From: Bradyrhizobium sp. PSBB068
Lineage (GTDB): Bacteria > Pseudomonadota > Alphaproteobacteria > Rhizobiales > Xanthobacteraceae
Direction of reading: 5' to 3'
Assembly (NCBI GenBank): GCA_016839165.1
Contig: CP069300.1
Location: forward strand, 3,472,001 to 3,536,000
Length of the DNA stretch: 64,000 bases
The notes beneath the pieces are model-generated. The model had not been told where the DNA came from. It was given only the letters and a program-made list of their open reading frames with translations, and made no database searches. The position numbers were made by a program, and so were the translations under genes. Shown one piece after another: positions 7,609 to 15,254 of this stretch (the first letter of the stretch is position 1; each line of letters begins with the position of its first letter).

Positions 7609-8208
7609 CTAGTGCTTGCCGGGGCTCAGATTGGGCGCCTTGGTCGCGAACTGCTCGTCCTGTGGCTTGGCCGGCAGCGCGCCGTTGACCTTGCCGTAGT
7701 CGATGACCTCGCCGAGCAGCCGCAGGCCGAGCGGCGCCAGCGCGCGCTCCCACAATTCGCGGGCGGTCTCGCCCTTCTTGACGAACACCCAGTCCTGCGC
7801 GGCGATGGCGCCGGCATCCATGCGGTCGGCGAGGTGATAGATGCTGCCGCCGGCGATCGGATCGCCTTCCTTGATGGTCCATTCCACCGCGGCGATGCCG
7901 CGATGGCGGGGCAGCAGCGACGGGTGGTAGCCGATGCCGCCAAGCTTGGCCACGGCAAGCGCCTCCTTGCTGACGCGGGCGTGGCTGTGGGCGGTCACGA
8001 TCAGGTCGGTGCCGGGTGCGATCTCGGCGGCCGTCACCAGCTTGGGATCGGCCTGGACCACGACTTCGATGCCGGCCGCCCTGGCCGCGGCCGCCAGCCG
8101 GTCCTCGCCGTCATGCACGACCACCCTGACCAGCGTGACGTGGTGCTCGCGCAGCATGTTCAGGGTCGTCACGCCGAAATGGCGGGAACCGACAAGGGTA
8201 ATGCGCAT
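7609..8208 (-). CDS. Formyltransferase-domain protein (methionyl-tRNA formyltransferase-like)
   Basis: 199 residues: only the Rossmann formyltransferase domain, without the C-terminal domain of true Fmt. The signature YHPSLLPRHRG is present, as is the catalytic Asp in MDAGAIAAQD. In active 10-formyltetrahydrofolate transferases the signature is preceded by Asn-x (NxHxSLLP); here those two residues are Gly-Tyr, so the catalytic Asn is lost. The start at 8208 (MRITLVGSRHFG) begins exactly with the first beta strand. It may be a sugar-amine or small-molecule formyltransferase, or inactive. It is separated by 132 bases from the gene before it and by 193 bases from the secreted-protein pair after it. 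Confidence 0.75.
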   Translation of the reverse strand: MRITLVGSRHFGVTTLNMLREHHVTLVRVVVHDGEDRLAAAARAAGIEVVVQADPKLVTAAEIAPGTDLIVTAHSHARVSKEALAVAKLGGIGYHPSLLPRHRGIAAVEWTIKEGDPIAGGSIYHLADRMDAGAIAAQDWVFVKKGETARELWERALAPLGLRLLGEVIDYGKVNGALPAKPQDEQFATKAPNLSPGKH

Positions 8209-8340
8209 GGGGATCACTTCCGTGGGGCTTACTCTGGGATTTGCTCTTGGATCGCATGGGCTGCCGCTATGCCGATAGCACACCGCAGCCGGCTGTCTTG
8301 CTGTCCTGCCGGTTATCAACAGGGCGGCCGGTTGGCAATG

Positions 8341-9630
8341 TCACGCCACCGGCCGCTTGCTCGCCAGCACCTTGTCGATGCGCCGGCCGTCGAGGTCGAC
8401 GATCTCGAAGTCCCAGCCCTGCGCAGCGATCTTCGCGCCGGTATCGGGGATCGCGCCGAACGCATGCAGCAGGAAGCCGGCCGCGGTCTGGTAGGGCCGC
8501 GGCGAGGGCAGCGCGATGCCGAGCAGTTCGCTGAACTCGAGCGCCGGCATCCAACCGGAGATTAGATAGGAGCCGTCGTCGCGCTTGACATAGGCGGGCT
8601 CGGCCGGGCCTTCCTCGGTATGGAAGGCGCCGACGATGGCCTCGAGGATGTCGGCGCTGGTCACGACACCCTGGAAGGTGCCGTATTCGTCGTGCACGAG
8701 GCCGATATGCACCGCGGAGTCGCGCAGGATCGCGACCACGTCGCGGGCGTCAACGGTTTCCGGGATGATCGGCGCATCACGCGTCAGCGCACGGATGTCG
8801 GGCGTCTGGCCGGCGAGGTAGACATCGAGCACGTCCTTGGCCTGCACGATGCCGAGCGCATGGTCGCGGTTGCCGTCGAACACCACGCAGCGCGAGTGAT
8901 TGCTCTTTTGCAGGGTCGCCAGGATCTCGGGAGCAGGGGCGGCGAGGTCGATCAGGCTGACCTCGTGACGCGGCGTCATCACGGCTCCGACCGGAAGATC
9001 GCCGAGCCGCATCACGCCGGCGATCATCTCCTTTTCGCCGGGCTCGAGCACGCCGGCATTCTCGGCTTCCACCACCAGCGTCTTGATCTCGTCCTCGCTG
9101 ACGCGGTCCTGCGCGTCTTCGCGGTGACCGAGGACCCACAGCAAGAACTTGCCGGAACGATCGAGCAGCCACACCAGCGGCAGCGACAGCCGCGCCATCA
9201 CGGTCATCGCCGGAGCAACCCGCACGGCAACCGACTCCGGGTCGCGCAGCGCGATCTGCTTCGGCACCAGCTCGCCGACGATCAGCGAGGCATAGGTGAT
9301 CACGCCGACGACGATGCCGACACCGGCCGCATCGGCGACGTTCGCAGCCAGCCCGAGTTCGAACAGAAATTGCGAAAGCCGCTGGCCGAGGGTGGCGCCC
9401 GAAAAGGCGCCCGACAGCACGCCGATCAGCGTGATGCCGATCTGGACCGTGGACAGGAATTTTCCGGGATCGGAAGCCAGCGCGAGCGCGCGGCGCGAGC
9501 CGCTGACGCCGCGTTCGACCAGCGCCGCGAGGCGCGCCGGACGGGAGGAGACGATCGCAAGCTCCGACATCGACAACAGACCGTTGACGACGATCAAGAC
9601 CGCCACGATCGCAAGTTCCAGATAAAACAC
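8341..9630 (-). CDS. CNNM (DUF21)/CBS-pair/CorC_HlyC membrane protein
   Basis: 429 residues in the order expected of the hemolysin/CorC family. Residues 1-180 form the CNNM transmembrane domain with ELAIVSSRPARL and IVGELVPKQIAL. A CBS pair follows at about 200-340 (VMTPRHEVSLIDL, LGIVQAKDVLDVYL, GTFQGVVTSADILEAIVG). The C-terminal CorC_HlyC domain is at about 345-425 (LISGWMPALEFSELLG, AGFLLHAFGAIP). Such proteins act in Mg2+/Co2+ export or homeostasis in the inner membrane; the 'hemolysin' name is historical. It appears complete and monocistronic. Confidence 0.9.
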   Translation of the reverse strand: MFYLELAIVAVLIVVNGLLSMSELAIVSSRPARLAALVERGVSGSRRALALASDPGKFLSTVQIGITLIGVLSGAFSGATLGQRLSQFLFELGLAANVADAAGVGIVVGVITYASLIVGELVPKQIALRDPESVAVRVAPAMTVMARLSLPLVWLLDRSGKFLLWVLGHREDAQDRVSEDEIKTLVVEAENAGVLEPGEKEMIAGVMRLGDLPVGAVMTPRHEVSLIDLAAPAPEILATLQKSNHSRCVVFDGNRDHALGIVQAKDVLDVYLAGQTPDIRALTRDAPIIPETVDARDVVAILRDSAVHIGLVHDEYGTFQGVVTSADILEAIVGAFHTEEGPAEPAYVKRDDGSYLISGWMPALEFSELLGIALPSPRPYQTAAGFLLHAFGAIPDTGAKIAAQGWDFEIVDLDGRRIDKVLASKRPVA

Positions 9631-9820
9631 GGGAGTCCCTAAGCTTCGGCGGCGTTGGCCGCCCTACGACGCCAATATAGGCACGCCGGCGCTGTTTTGC
9701 TGTGCCTCGTCGGGGGGCCCTGCACAAGCAGAGGGTGCGTATGCCGAGCATGCAGTAGGAGATCGCGGCATTTTGGCGCGCCGGCCGGCATGCGGCCCCG
9801 AAATGCCGGCCGGTTTCCTG

Positions 9821-10078
9821 CTAGGCGAGGATCCGCAGCTCGGGCTTGGCGAACGTCTTGCCCGATGCGGCGGGCTGACTCAGCATTTGCCTGGAAGCGG
9901 CTTGCAGTTGCACGCGCAGATCGGCGTTGCATTGCTTCATCTGGTTGCGCAGTTCGCGGCGGGAGAAGGCGGTGAGCGTGGGGTCCGCAAGCTGCTGCCA
10001 GGCGTTGCGGAGCCATTCCTGCAGCTCGCGAATATTCTGATCCAAAATCTTCTGATCAAGGACGCTGGGCTGGGTCAT
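9821..10078 (-). CDS. Hypothetical protein, 85 aa, helical
   Basis: A soluble, mostly helical small protein beginning MTQPSVLDQKILDQNIRELQ and rich in Gln, Leu and Arg; helical segments span about residues 8-65 (EWLRNAWQQLADPTL, SRRELRNQMKQCNADLRVQL). No signal peptide or membrane segment. The start at 10078 is chosen over one five codons upstream as the first Met of the helical protein. Function unknown. Confidence 0.6.
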   Translation of the reverse strand: MTQPSVLDQKILDQNIRELQEWLRNAWQQLADPTLTAFSRRELRNQMKQCNADLRVQLQAASRQMLSQPAASGKTFAKPELRILA

Positions 10079-10206
10079 GCAGCCAAATCCCACGAAGTGA
10101 TCAGTTGCAAGATAACGCTGATTCGCGCCGCTTCACCTAGCGCTATGTTGCTTTGGGCGCGTGTTCAGCGGGGGATCGGATGCGGCAGGCGCCGCCATGG
10201 CCCGCG

Positions 10207-10410
10207 TCAGCGGGCGTTGTCGGCGCCGGCGCGCAGCAGGTCCAGTGCGATCGGCAGCGCGAGGAACAGCGCGGCCAGCATCGAGAGATGACGCGTCTGC
10301 GTGGCGGTCAGGCCGAGATTGTGCTGGGCGAGATAGGCAAGCATGATCGCCGTGTATGCGGCAACGCAGATTGCGACCACGATGCTTCCGAAATCGGTCT
10401 TGCTGTCCAT
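10207..10410 (-). CDS. Small inner-membrane protein, 67 aa
   Basis: MDSKTDFGSIVVAICVAAYT opens a first hydrophobic segment (about residues 9-29), a short QHNLGLTATQTRH loop follows, and a second segment (about 43-60, LSMLAALFLALPIALDLL) ends the protein. It is a two-span membrane protein with no recognised family. The ATG at 10410 is preferred because it sits right before the first span. Confidence 0.55.
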   Translation of the reverse strand: MDSKTDFGSIVVAICVAAYTAIMLAYLAQHNLGLTATQTRHLSMLAALFLALPIALDLLRAGADNAR

Positions 10411-10573
10411 GGCGCACCACTTCGTTGCGGGAGTGGTGTAGCGTGGCTCGCCTTCACCGACTATGAGCTGGATCACGGCCGCGAGGCCGCCAATCGGCTT
10501 GGCAGGTCTCGGCGATCGATCAGGCCTGCCAGCCGCAGAGCCGCATCGGTCGTGGCGATGCGCCCCAACAGGC

Positions 10574-10723
10574 CTAACGAGGCACGTTGCCTTCGGGGCG
10601 GCTTTCGCGCGGAAGCTTGACCGGGACGTGGGGCGACGTGCTCACCACGCGCGGGGCTCCGTTGGAATGGGTCTGGCCGTTGAGCAATGTCTCGAGCACC
10701 AAAAAGAACTTTTCAGAAAGCAT
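10574..10723 (-). CDS. Very small hypothetical protein, 49 aa
   Basis: Reads MLSEKFFLVLETLLNGQTHS, then NGAPRVVSTSPHVPVKLP and a short basic tail. GAGGG lies 8 bases before the ATG. The N-terminal amphipathic helix (SEKFFLVLETLL) and the ordered second half look like a real protein rather than chance sequence. A perfect 13-bp palindrome lies 63 bases upstream of the start. Function unknown. Confidence 0.55.
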   Translation of the reverse strand: MLSEKFFLVLETLLNGQTHSNGAPRVVSTSPHVPVKLPRESRPEGNVPR

Positions 10724-10785
10724 GGGCGTAGCCCTCGTGGTCTAATGTTATGTCGCGGCGCTCCGCGGAAAATTCGATCAACTAA

Positions 10786-10798
10786 ATGCGAGTCGCAT
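10786..10798. promoter_or_regulatory. Palindrome upstream of the 49-aa gene
   Basis: ATGCGAgTCGCAT is a perfect inverted repeat with 6-bp arms, 63 bases upstream of the start of the small minus-strand gene at 10574-10723. The location suits a repressor or activator site; the cognate regulator is unknown. Confidence 0.4.
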
Positions 10799-10974
10799 CG
10801 ACATGGCGATGCCGCGGCGCAGGGTCTTCAATACGCAATCCGCAAGATTACCGGTGCCCGCGCCATCAACGCATCGAGGCTTGCGCGAAATAGTTGCCAA
10901 AATCCTAACGATTGCTGGTGCAGCTCGTGATGGCACTCACCGTTCCTTCAAGGATGCACATTAACGATAGGGGT

Positions 10975-11166
10975 ATGGATCGTGACCACGATATCGACGA
11001 AGGATTCGGATCGGCGCTTCGCCGCAACTACGGGCGACTGGCCTGGTGGATCGTGCGGCTCAATCGCGTGTTCGAGCCGTCGCGCGCGGCCGAGCCGACG
11101 CGCACCCAATTGCCGCCACGGCCGACCGTCCCGCCGAGGCGGCCGGTACCGCCACGTCCGGAATAG
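10975..11166 (+). CDS. Small proline-rich hypothetical protein, 63 aa
   Basis: Starts [20 protein letters not shown], continues with a helix containing [14 protein letters not shown], and ends in a Pro/Arg tail ([16 protein letters not shown]). GATAGGGG precedes the ATG. A membrane-proximal or interaction peptide is possible. It lies upstream of and codirectional with the dehydrogenase gene, 137 bases away. Confidence 0.4.
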   Translation: MDRDHDIDEGFGSALRRNYGRLAWWIVRLNRVFEPSRAAEPTRTQLPPRPTVPPRRPVPPRPE

Positions 11167-11303
11167 GCCCCACCAGAATACCATCGTCTGCTGTATCGGC
11201 CATTCGGCCGGACTGCTATGCATGCGCCATCCGCGGACCCCACGGTCCGCCGTTTTTGACGATGCGGCTGCGAGGCGGCCGAGCGACGAGAGGGATTGAT
11301 ACA

Positions 11304-12155
11304 ATGATCGAGACGGTTGGCATCATCGGCGCCGGAACCATGGGCAACGGCATCGCGCAGATCTGCGCTGCCGCAGGACTGAACGTGACCATGGTGGATA
11401 TCTCGGACGCGGCGGTGCAGCGCGGCCTGAAGACGGTCGGGGGCAGTCTCGATCGCCTGGTCAGCAAGGAGAAGATGACCGCGGCGGATCGCGACGCGAC
11501 GCTTGCGCGGATCAACGCGACCACCGACAAGTCCAAGCTTGCCGCCTGCGATCTCGTGATCGAAGCGGCGACCGAGAACGAGGAGCTGAAGGTCAAGATC
11601 CTCAGGGATCTCTGCGCCGGGCTGAAGCCGAGCGCGCTGGTTGCGACCAACACCTCGTCGATCTCGATCACCCGCCTTGCGGCCTCCACCGATCGTCCGG
11701 ACCGCTTCATCGGGATGCACTTCTTCAATCCGGTCCCGGTGATGGCGCTGCTCGAACTGATCCGCGGCTTGCAGACCTCGGACGACACGGTCGCCAAGGC
11801 CGAAGCCTTCGCCAAGCGCGTCGGCAAGGTCGCGATCACCGCGAAGAACAGCCCGGGCTTTGCGGTCAACCGCATCCTGTGCCCAATGATCAACGAGGCG
11901 ATCTTCGCGCTGCAGGAAGGCATTGCGACCGCGGAGGAGATCGATGCCGGCATGAAGCTCGGCTGCAACCATCCGATCGGACCGCTCGCGCTCGCCGACC
12001 TGATCGGGCTCGACACCATGCTGTCGGTGATGGAGGTGTTCTACACCGGCTTCAACGATCCCAAGTACCGGCCGGCGCCGCTGCTGAAGGAGATGGTCGA
12101 TGCCGGCCATCTCGGCCGCAAGACCGGGCAGGGCTTCTACAGCTACAGCAAGTGA
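11304..12155 (+). CDS. hbdA: 3-hydroxybutyryl-CoA dehydrogenase
   Basis: Oxidises or forms (S)-3-hydroxyacyl-CoA with NAD(H) in short-chain fatty-acid or butanoate metabolism. 283 residues from the ATG at 11304 (GAGAGGGA 9 bases upstream), the usual length. The N-terminal Rossmann fold shows [18 protein letters not shown] with the dinucleotide-binding GxGxxG. The catalytic His-Glu pair lies in [17 protein letters not shown] (His about residue 138). The C-terminal helical domain ends [11 protein letters not shown] as in the family. In B. japonicum this gene is usually found behind electron-transfer flavoprotein genes; none is adjacent here. Confidence 0.93.
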   Translation: MIETVGIIGAGTMGNGIAQICAAAGLNVTMVDISDAAVQRGLKTVGGSLDRLVSKEKMTAADRDATLARINATTDKSKLAACDLVIEAATENEELKVKILRDLCAGLKPSALVATNTSSISITRLAASTDRPDRFIGMHFFNPVPVMALLELIRGLQTSDDTVAKAEAFAKRVGKVAITAKNSPGFAVNRILCPMINEAIFALQEGIATAEEIDAGMKLGCNHPIGPLALADLIGLDTMLSVMEVFYTGFNDPKYRPAPLLKEMVDAGHLGRKTGQGFYSYSK

Positions 12156-12259
12156 CGTCCGCGCGCGGCTGATCCCCGTAGTCATCCGGGATGGATCGCG
12201 CCGGAAGGCTCGCGTAACCACAACACCTGATCCGCCACGAGGCGGGGGACATCAGACAC

Positions 12260-12292
12260 GAGGCCCGGACTCCTAGGCACACCGGGCCTCGC
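12260..12292 (+). terminator. Strong hairpin downstream of the dehydrogenase gene
   Basis: CGAGGCCCGG and CCGGGCCTCG form a perfect 10-bp stem around a 13-base loop, 105 bases past the dehydrogenase stop. There is no T-run, so it may be a Rho-dependent end or an mRNA-stabilising structure rather than a classical terminator. Confidence 0.35.
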
Positions 12293-12366
12293 GGTCGAGG
12301 GCGACGGCGGCGAAGCGTCGTCGAAGCCGTAGCCGGCATTGCCTCGGGGATAAGGCGGGCGCTCCG

Positions 12367-12837
12367 ATGTGGAAGCGGAACTGGCAGCGATGTTGGCAGA
12401 CCTGGACGATCGACAAGCCGGCCGCGCTTGGCGACTGGCTCTGGCTGGTCCTGGTGGTCGAGCTCGCCGCCTTGCTGGACCGGCTGACATTGCGGAAGCT
12501 GATTGCGCTGATCCCGGTGGTCATCCTGATCGTCGCTTACCTGCACCGGATTCCGCTTCCGCCCGAATTGATGCTGGTCGGCGATATGCTGGCCTATATC
12601 GACGTCTTCTCGATGATCTTCCTGATCGGCTTGTTCACGCGCGTTGCGACCGTCCTGGCCGTCGTCAGGCGGGCCATTGCGTTGGTTCGCGATATCGCGG
12701 AGCGCGTGCCAAAGGCGTTGCACCGGTTCGACATGCGGCATCGCCGCGCAACGGACAGCGCGCGCCGCAGGCGGCTCGCACGGGCCGGGGACGACGATGA
12801 TGACGGCGCCGTCCCCGCATACCTGGCCTGGGCCTAG
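12367..12837 (+). CDS. Hypothetical inner-membrane protein with an Asp-rich C-terminus
   Basis: 156 residues. The first half holds three hydrophobic segments: about residues 22-38 (LGDWLWLVLVVELAALL), 45-62 (LIALIPVVILIVAYLH) and 70-105. The second half is Arg-rich and ends in an unusual DDDDDG acidic run. A possible AAGGCGGG site precedes the ATG. No known family; its neighbours are also uncharacterised small genes. Confidence 0.6.
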   Translation: MWKRNWQRCWQTWTIDKPAALGDWLWLVLVVELAALLDRLTLRKLIALIPVVILIVAYLHRIPLPPELMLVGDMLAYIDVFSMIFLIGLFTRVATVLAVVRRAIALVRDIAERVPKALHRFDMRHRRATDSARRRRLARAGDDDDDGAVPAYLAWA

Positions 12838-12870
12838 GCGGTGCGGCGTTGAGGAACGCGATTGCGCGGC

Positions 12871-13041
12871 CTATCGGGACTGGTGGTGCAGCTGATCGCC
12901 GCCGCCCCGGTGCGATCTCGAAAGATCGGTCGGAACCTGCCGGGAGCGATGGAACGCGAAGCCCATCTGGACGCTCCAGATACCGAACATCAGCGCGCCT
13001 GCCACACATGCCGCCACGAAGGCCCAATCGCGCTTCTTCAT
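12871..13041 (-). CDS. Possible small membrane protein, 56 aa
   Basis: From the ATG at 13041: MKKRDWAFVAACVAGALMFG, giving one membrane span (about residues 6-28) and a charged His/Arg-rich tail. There is no clear ribosome-binding site, so this is a tentative call based on the good signal-anchor pattern. Confidence 0.35.
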   Translation of the reverse strand: MKKRDWAFVAACVAGALMFGIWSVQMGFAFHRSRQVPTDLSRSHRGGGDQLHHQSR

Positions 13042-13355
13042 CTGGTTCAACAATGCCAACTCAACGCCGCGCCACCGCACCCTTCGCGAAGATACCCCTG
13101 CACTGCGCTCAAGACGTTGCTGCGTCCGAAGCAAGACTCACGCATAGTGTAGCCATCGGGTGCGCTTGTCGATCAGCCCGGCGCGTGTCCGCGCCCGGCG
13201 CGCGCCCGCACTGGTCACGGAGCAGTGATTGTCAAATCATGCGTCCAGCAACACTCCGACCAGATAGTCCGGCGTTCGCAACAATCTTGCCAAACTTTCA
13301 CTAGGCCGTTGGCGCAGTGAGTTCGAAGATGCTGAACGGAATCGGACGAATCGCA

Positions 13356-13550
13356 ATGACCGAACTTGAGGAGCTTCGATACTTCGAGCACCAGTGCCTG
13401 GAGATGGCCAGGCAGTCCACGCTGCCGGATGCTCGACATGCGCTCCAGAGCCTCGCCCGCAACTACGCCACGGCGGCGGAAATCCTCGAACGGCGCGCGC
13501 AATCCGCCAACACGGCGCTCGCCCAACTGTTTCGACGCCTGAGGCTGTGA
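13356..13550 (+). CDS. Hypothetical protein, 64 aa, helical
   Basis: Starts MTELEELRYFEHQCLEMARQ; two amphipathic helices (about residues 2-20 and 27-55, ARHALQSLARNYATAAEILE) make up the protein. A GTG at 13317 would add 13 residues. Soluble, no signal peptide. Function unknown; the composition is typical of small, strongly helical rhizobial proteins. Confidence 0.55.
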   Translation: MTELEELRYFEHQCLEMARQSTLPDARHALQSLARNYATAAEILERRAQSANTALAQLFRRLRL

Positions 13551-13667
13551 CGAGGCAGAAGCAGCGGCCAAACCAGGCGAGCTGCGGGTTGCCACCCGCG
13601 CGAACAACGTTTCATTAACCCGACTCGCCCACGCTCGTATTGGGCCGTCTGGATGGGCCGCTTGCAG

Positions 13668-13706
13668 AGGGCCGCCACGGATGAGTTCCGTGGCGGCCCT
13701 TTGTCT
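13668..13706 (+). terminator. Strong hairpin with T-rich tail between two small genes
   Basis: AGGGCCGCCACGGA pairs perfectly with TCCGTGGCGGCCCT (14 bp, 5-base loop) and is followed by TTGTCTT. It is the strongest hairpin in this region. It lies between the gene ending at 13550 and the one starting at 13733, so it either ends the first transcript or acts as a leader hairpin of the second. Confidence 0.7.
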
Positions 13707-13732
13707 TCTGACCGTGTTGAGGGAGACGACCG

Positions 13733-13972
13733 ATGGACTACGGCGCCTTCACCGACGCCAGCCTGAAGATGATGTACGAGGCCGTCCGCGGCGCGCTCAA
13801 GGCCGACGATGAATTCGAGGCGAACGGCGAGGAGCCGAAATTCCGGGTCCGCGCGACGCCGGAGTGGAAGCGGCACGCCGGAAGCCTCGAAGCCGAGATG
13901 CTGAAGCGAGGGCTTCAGGTCGATATCATCGATTGGACGGGCGGGCAGGGCGAGCTGCCGCTGTCTTCTTGA
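13733..13972 (+). CDS. Hypothetical protein, 79 aa, acidic
   Basis: Begins MDYGAFTDASLKMMYEAVRG and continues with an acidic helix (ALKADDEFEANGEEPKFRV) and a small C-terminal beta element (GLQVDIIDWTGGQGELPL). A good GAGGGAG site lies about 9 bases before the ATG. Soluble, no signal peptide, function unknown. Confidence 0.65.
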   Translation: MDYGAFTDASLKMMYEAVRGALKADDEFEANGEEPKFRVRATPEWKRHAGSLEAEMLKRGLQVDIIDWTGGQGELPLSS

Positions 13973-14045
13973 ACAACGTCAACTTCGATCGACCCTGATC
14001 TCCCCATTGCGCTGACGCGTGTCGATTGATTCCGCAGCTGTCCGG

Positions 14046-14291
14046 CTATCCTTTGGGAATGGGTTTCCCGCCCGCAGGGCCTATCGGCTTGGGACCCGCC
14101 AGGGGCGGAGGGCCAATGGACGGAAACGGAATCTGATCGGTATCGTTGGTTGATTTTGCCGGTCGTGTCCTGGGACGAACCTCGTCGTCCAATGACGGAC
14201 AAGTCTTCTCCCAGCCTGGACCATAGGCCGTGTCGAGTGCGGCAAGGATGCAAGGCGCGAACCAGACTGCGACGGCCCTGGCAAATCTCAT
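14046..14291 (-). CDS. Possible small secreted protein, 81 aa
   Basis: From the ATG at 14291 (GAGGAA upstream) it reads MRFARAVAVWFAPCILAALD, a signal-peptide-like start. The mature part is hydrophilic and ends in a Pro/Gly-rich tail (IGPPPLAGPKPIGPAGGKP). One Cys in the hydrophobic stretch and one after it. Tentative, since the tail is low-complexity. Confidence 0.4.
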   Translation of the reverse strand: MRFARAVAVWFAPCILAALDTAYGPGWEKTCPSLDDEVRPRTRPAKSTNDTDQIPFPSIGPPPLAGPKPIGPAGGKPIPKG

Positions 14292-14437
14292 GTGCCAGTT
14301 CCTCACGCTTGAAGAACCACGGAAACAATCCGTGTGCGCATATTTGGCGGATTGCCGGCGCTGTTGCGACGACGATACAGAGATACAAGCGCAACGATGC
14401 TAACCAACCTGCATCTGAACCAGGATGGGGTTGTGTC

Positions 14438-14620
14438 GTGTCGGGATCTGATCAGTGGAACGCTACGAATAGCCCTTACTCGTCTGCCCAGGCGCCACTG
14501 CTGCGCGATGAGCAGCAGCAGTTCGACCACTATCACAAGTTCGACGATGCCATCGCGCGATCGGCGCAGAGTGGCTCGAAAACCGTGATTTGGGATCGCT
14601 ACAATCCGCCGGTTCGTTGA
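14438..14620 (+). CDS. Possible small hypothetical protein, 60 aa
   Basis: A GTG start at 14438 after AGGATGGGG gives a Gln/Ser/Asp-rich soluble peptide (SDQWNATNSPYSSAQAP, FDHYHKFDDAIARSAQSG) ending WDRYNPPVR. Amino-acid composition looks protein-like, but there is no other support; a chance frame is possible. Confidence 0.25.
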   Translation: MSGSDQWNATNSPYSSAQAPLLRDEQQQFDHYHKFDDAIARSAQSGSKTVIWDRYNPPVR

Positions 14621-14943
14621 TCTGGCGGGTGGCCGGGCATCCCATGGGCGACGGCATGCTGTCCTGACCGTCCCGAAAAAGTACGCCGCCGGGCCCGAAA
14701 TGGTTTGTCCCGACGGCGCCCTGTTTCAATCTGGGGACTGCAATCCCAGCACCGAGCGAAATCGCAAGTTCAGTGCCAATCGGATCAGCCCGGCTCAGGT
14801 CTACCGGCCACCGTTCATCACACCGGCTGCTAGCGCCGCGCGAGGTAGGCCAAGCCGAGCACGCCCAGTGTGCATGGTGTGGACGATCCGAACTGACCTC
14901 CGGCCGGCTTAGGTCTATTTCTCTCTTAAGTGATTGATTTAAT
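14621..14943. other. Gene-free stretch before tRNA-Lys
   Basis: About 320 bases with no frame, hairpin or repeat that I can support on either strand. Confidence 0.5.
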
Positions 14944-15019
14944 TGGTGAGCGCGGAGGGACTCGAACCCTCGACCCCATGATTAAAAGTCACGTGCTCTA
15001 CCGCCTGAGCTACGCGCTC
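14944..15019 (-). tRNA. tRNA-Lys (anticodon UUU)
   Basis: The minus strand folds into a full cloverleaf of 76 bases including an encoded CCA. The acceptor stem is GAGCGCG/CGCGCTC, the D arm AGCTCAGGCGGTAGAGC, the anticodon loop CTTTTAA with anticodon TTT, and the T arm GAGGGTTCGAGTCCCTC. It reads AAA/AAG lysine codons. Confidence 0.97.
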
Positions 15020-15030
15020 ACTCACCTGAA

Positions 15031-15073
15031 CATCAGATCCGGACCAAGCGGTGAAACCGCTCCGGATCATGCT
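15031..15073. repeat. Intergenic palindromic repeat, short derivative
   Basis: AGATCCGGA...AGCGGT-gaa-ACCGCT...CCGGATCATGCTC: it keeps the right end of the family seen at 6437-6485 (CCGGATCATGCTC) with a different inner stem. It lies 11 bases beyond the 5' end of tRNA-Lys. Confidence 0.55.
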
Positions 15074-15206
15074 CCAGCCCGCGCTGTGTAGGGGGCAGGG
15101 CCCATCGGGTCAATAGCCGATGGGCAGTCAATTGTGCACCGTTGCGGCGGATTTGCCGTTCCAATGCCTGTGCTTAGGGCCGTTTCTTGAAGTGAGCTTC
15201 TTGTTG

Positions 15207-15254
15207 GCGCATGGTCTTTCGGAAAACCGCTGCGCACTTTTCCGGATCATGCGC
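15207..15254. repeat. Intergenic palindromic repeat, copy 2, touching the ndvB stop codon
   Basis: GCGCATGGTCTTTCGGAAAA... and ...TTTTCCGGATCATGCGC form a long imperfect palindrome of the same family as 6437-6485. Its last base is the last base of the ndvB stop codon (read on the minus strand), so the ndvB mRNA would end in this hairpin. Confidence 0.75.

Noticed and set aside
14700..14912. A 70-codon frame upstream of tRNA-Lys
   Set aside because: No ribosome-binding site, no sensible composition, and no sign of conservation can be seen.
15031..15254. Insertion sequence remnants near tRNA-Lys
   Set aside because: No transposase or long terminal repeats, only small palindromes; no attL/attR-like duplication of the tRNA end was found.
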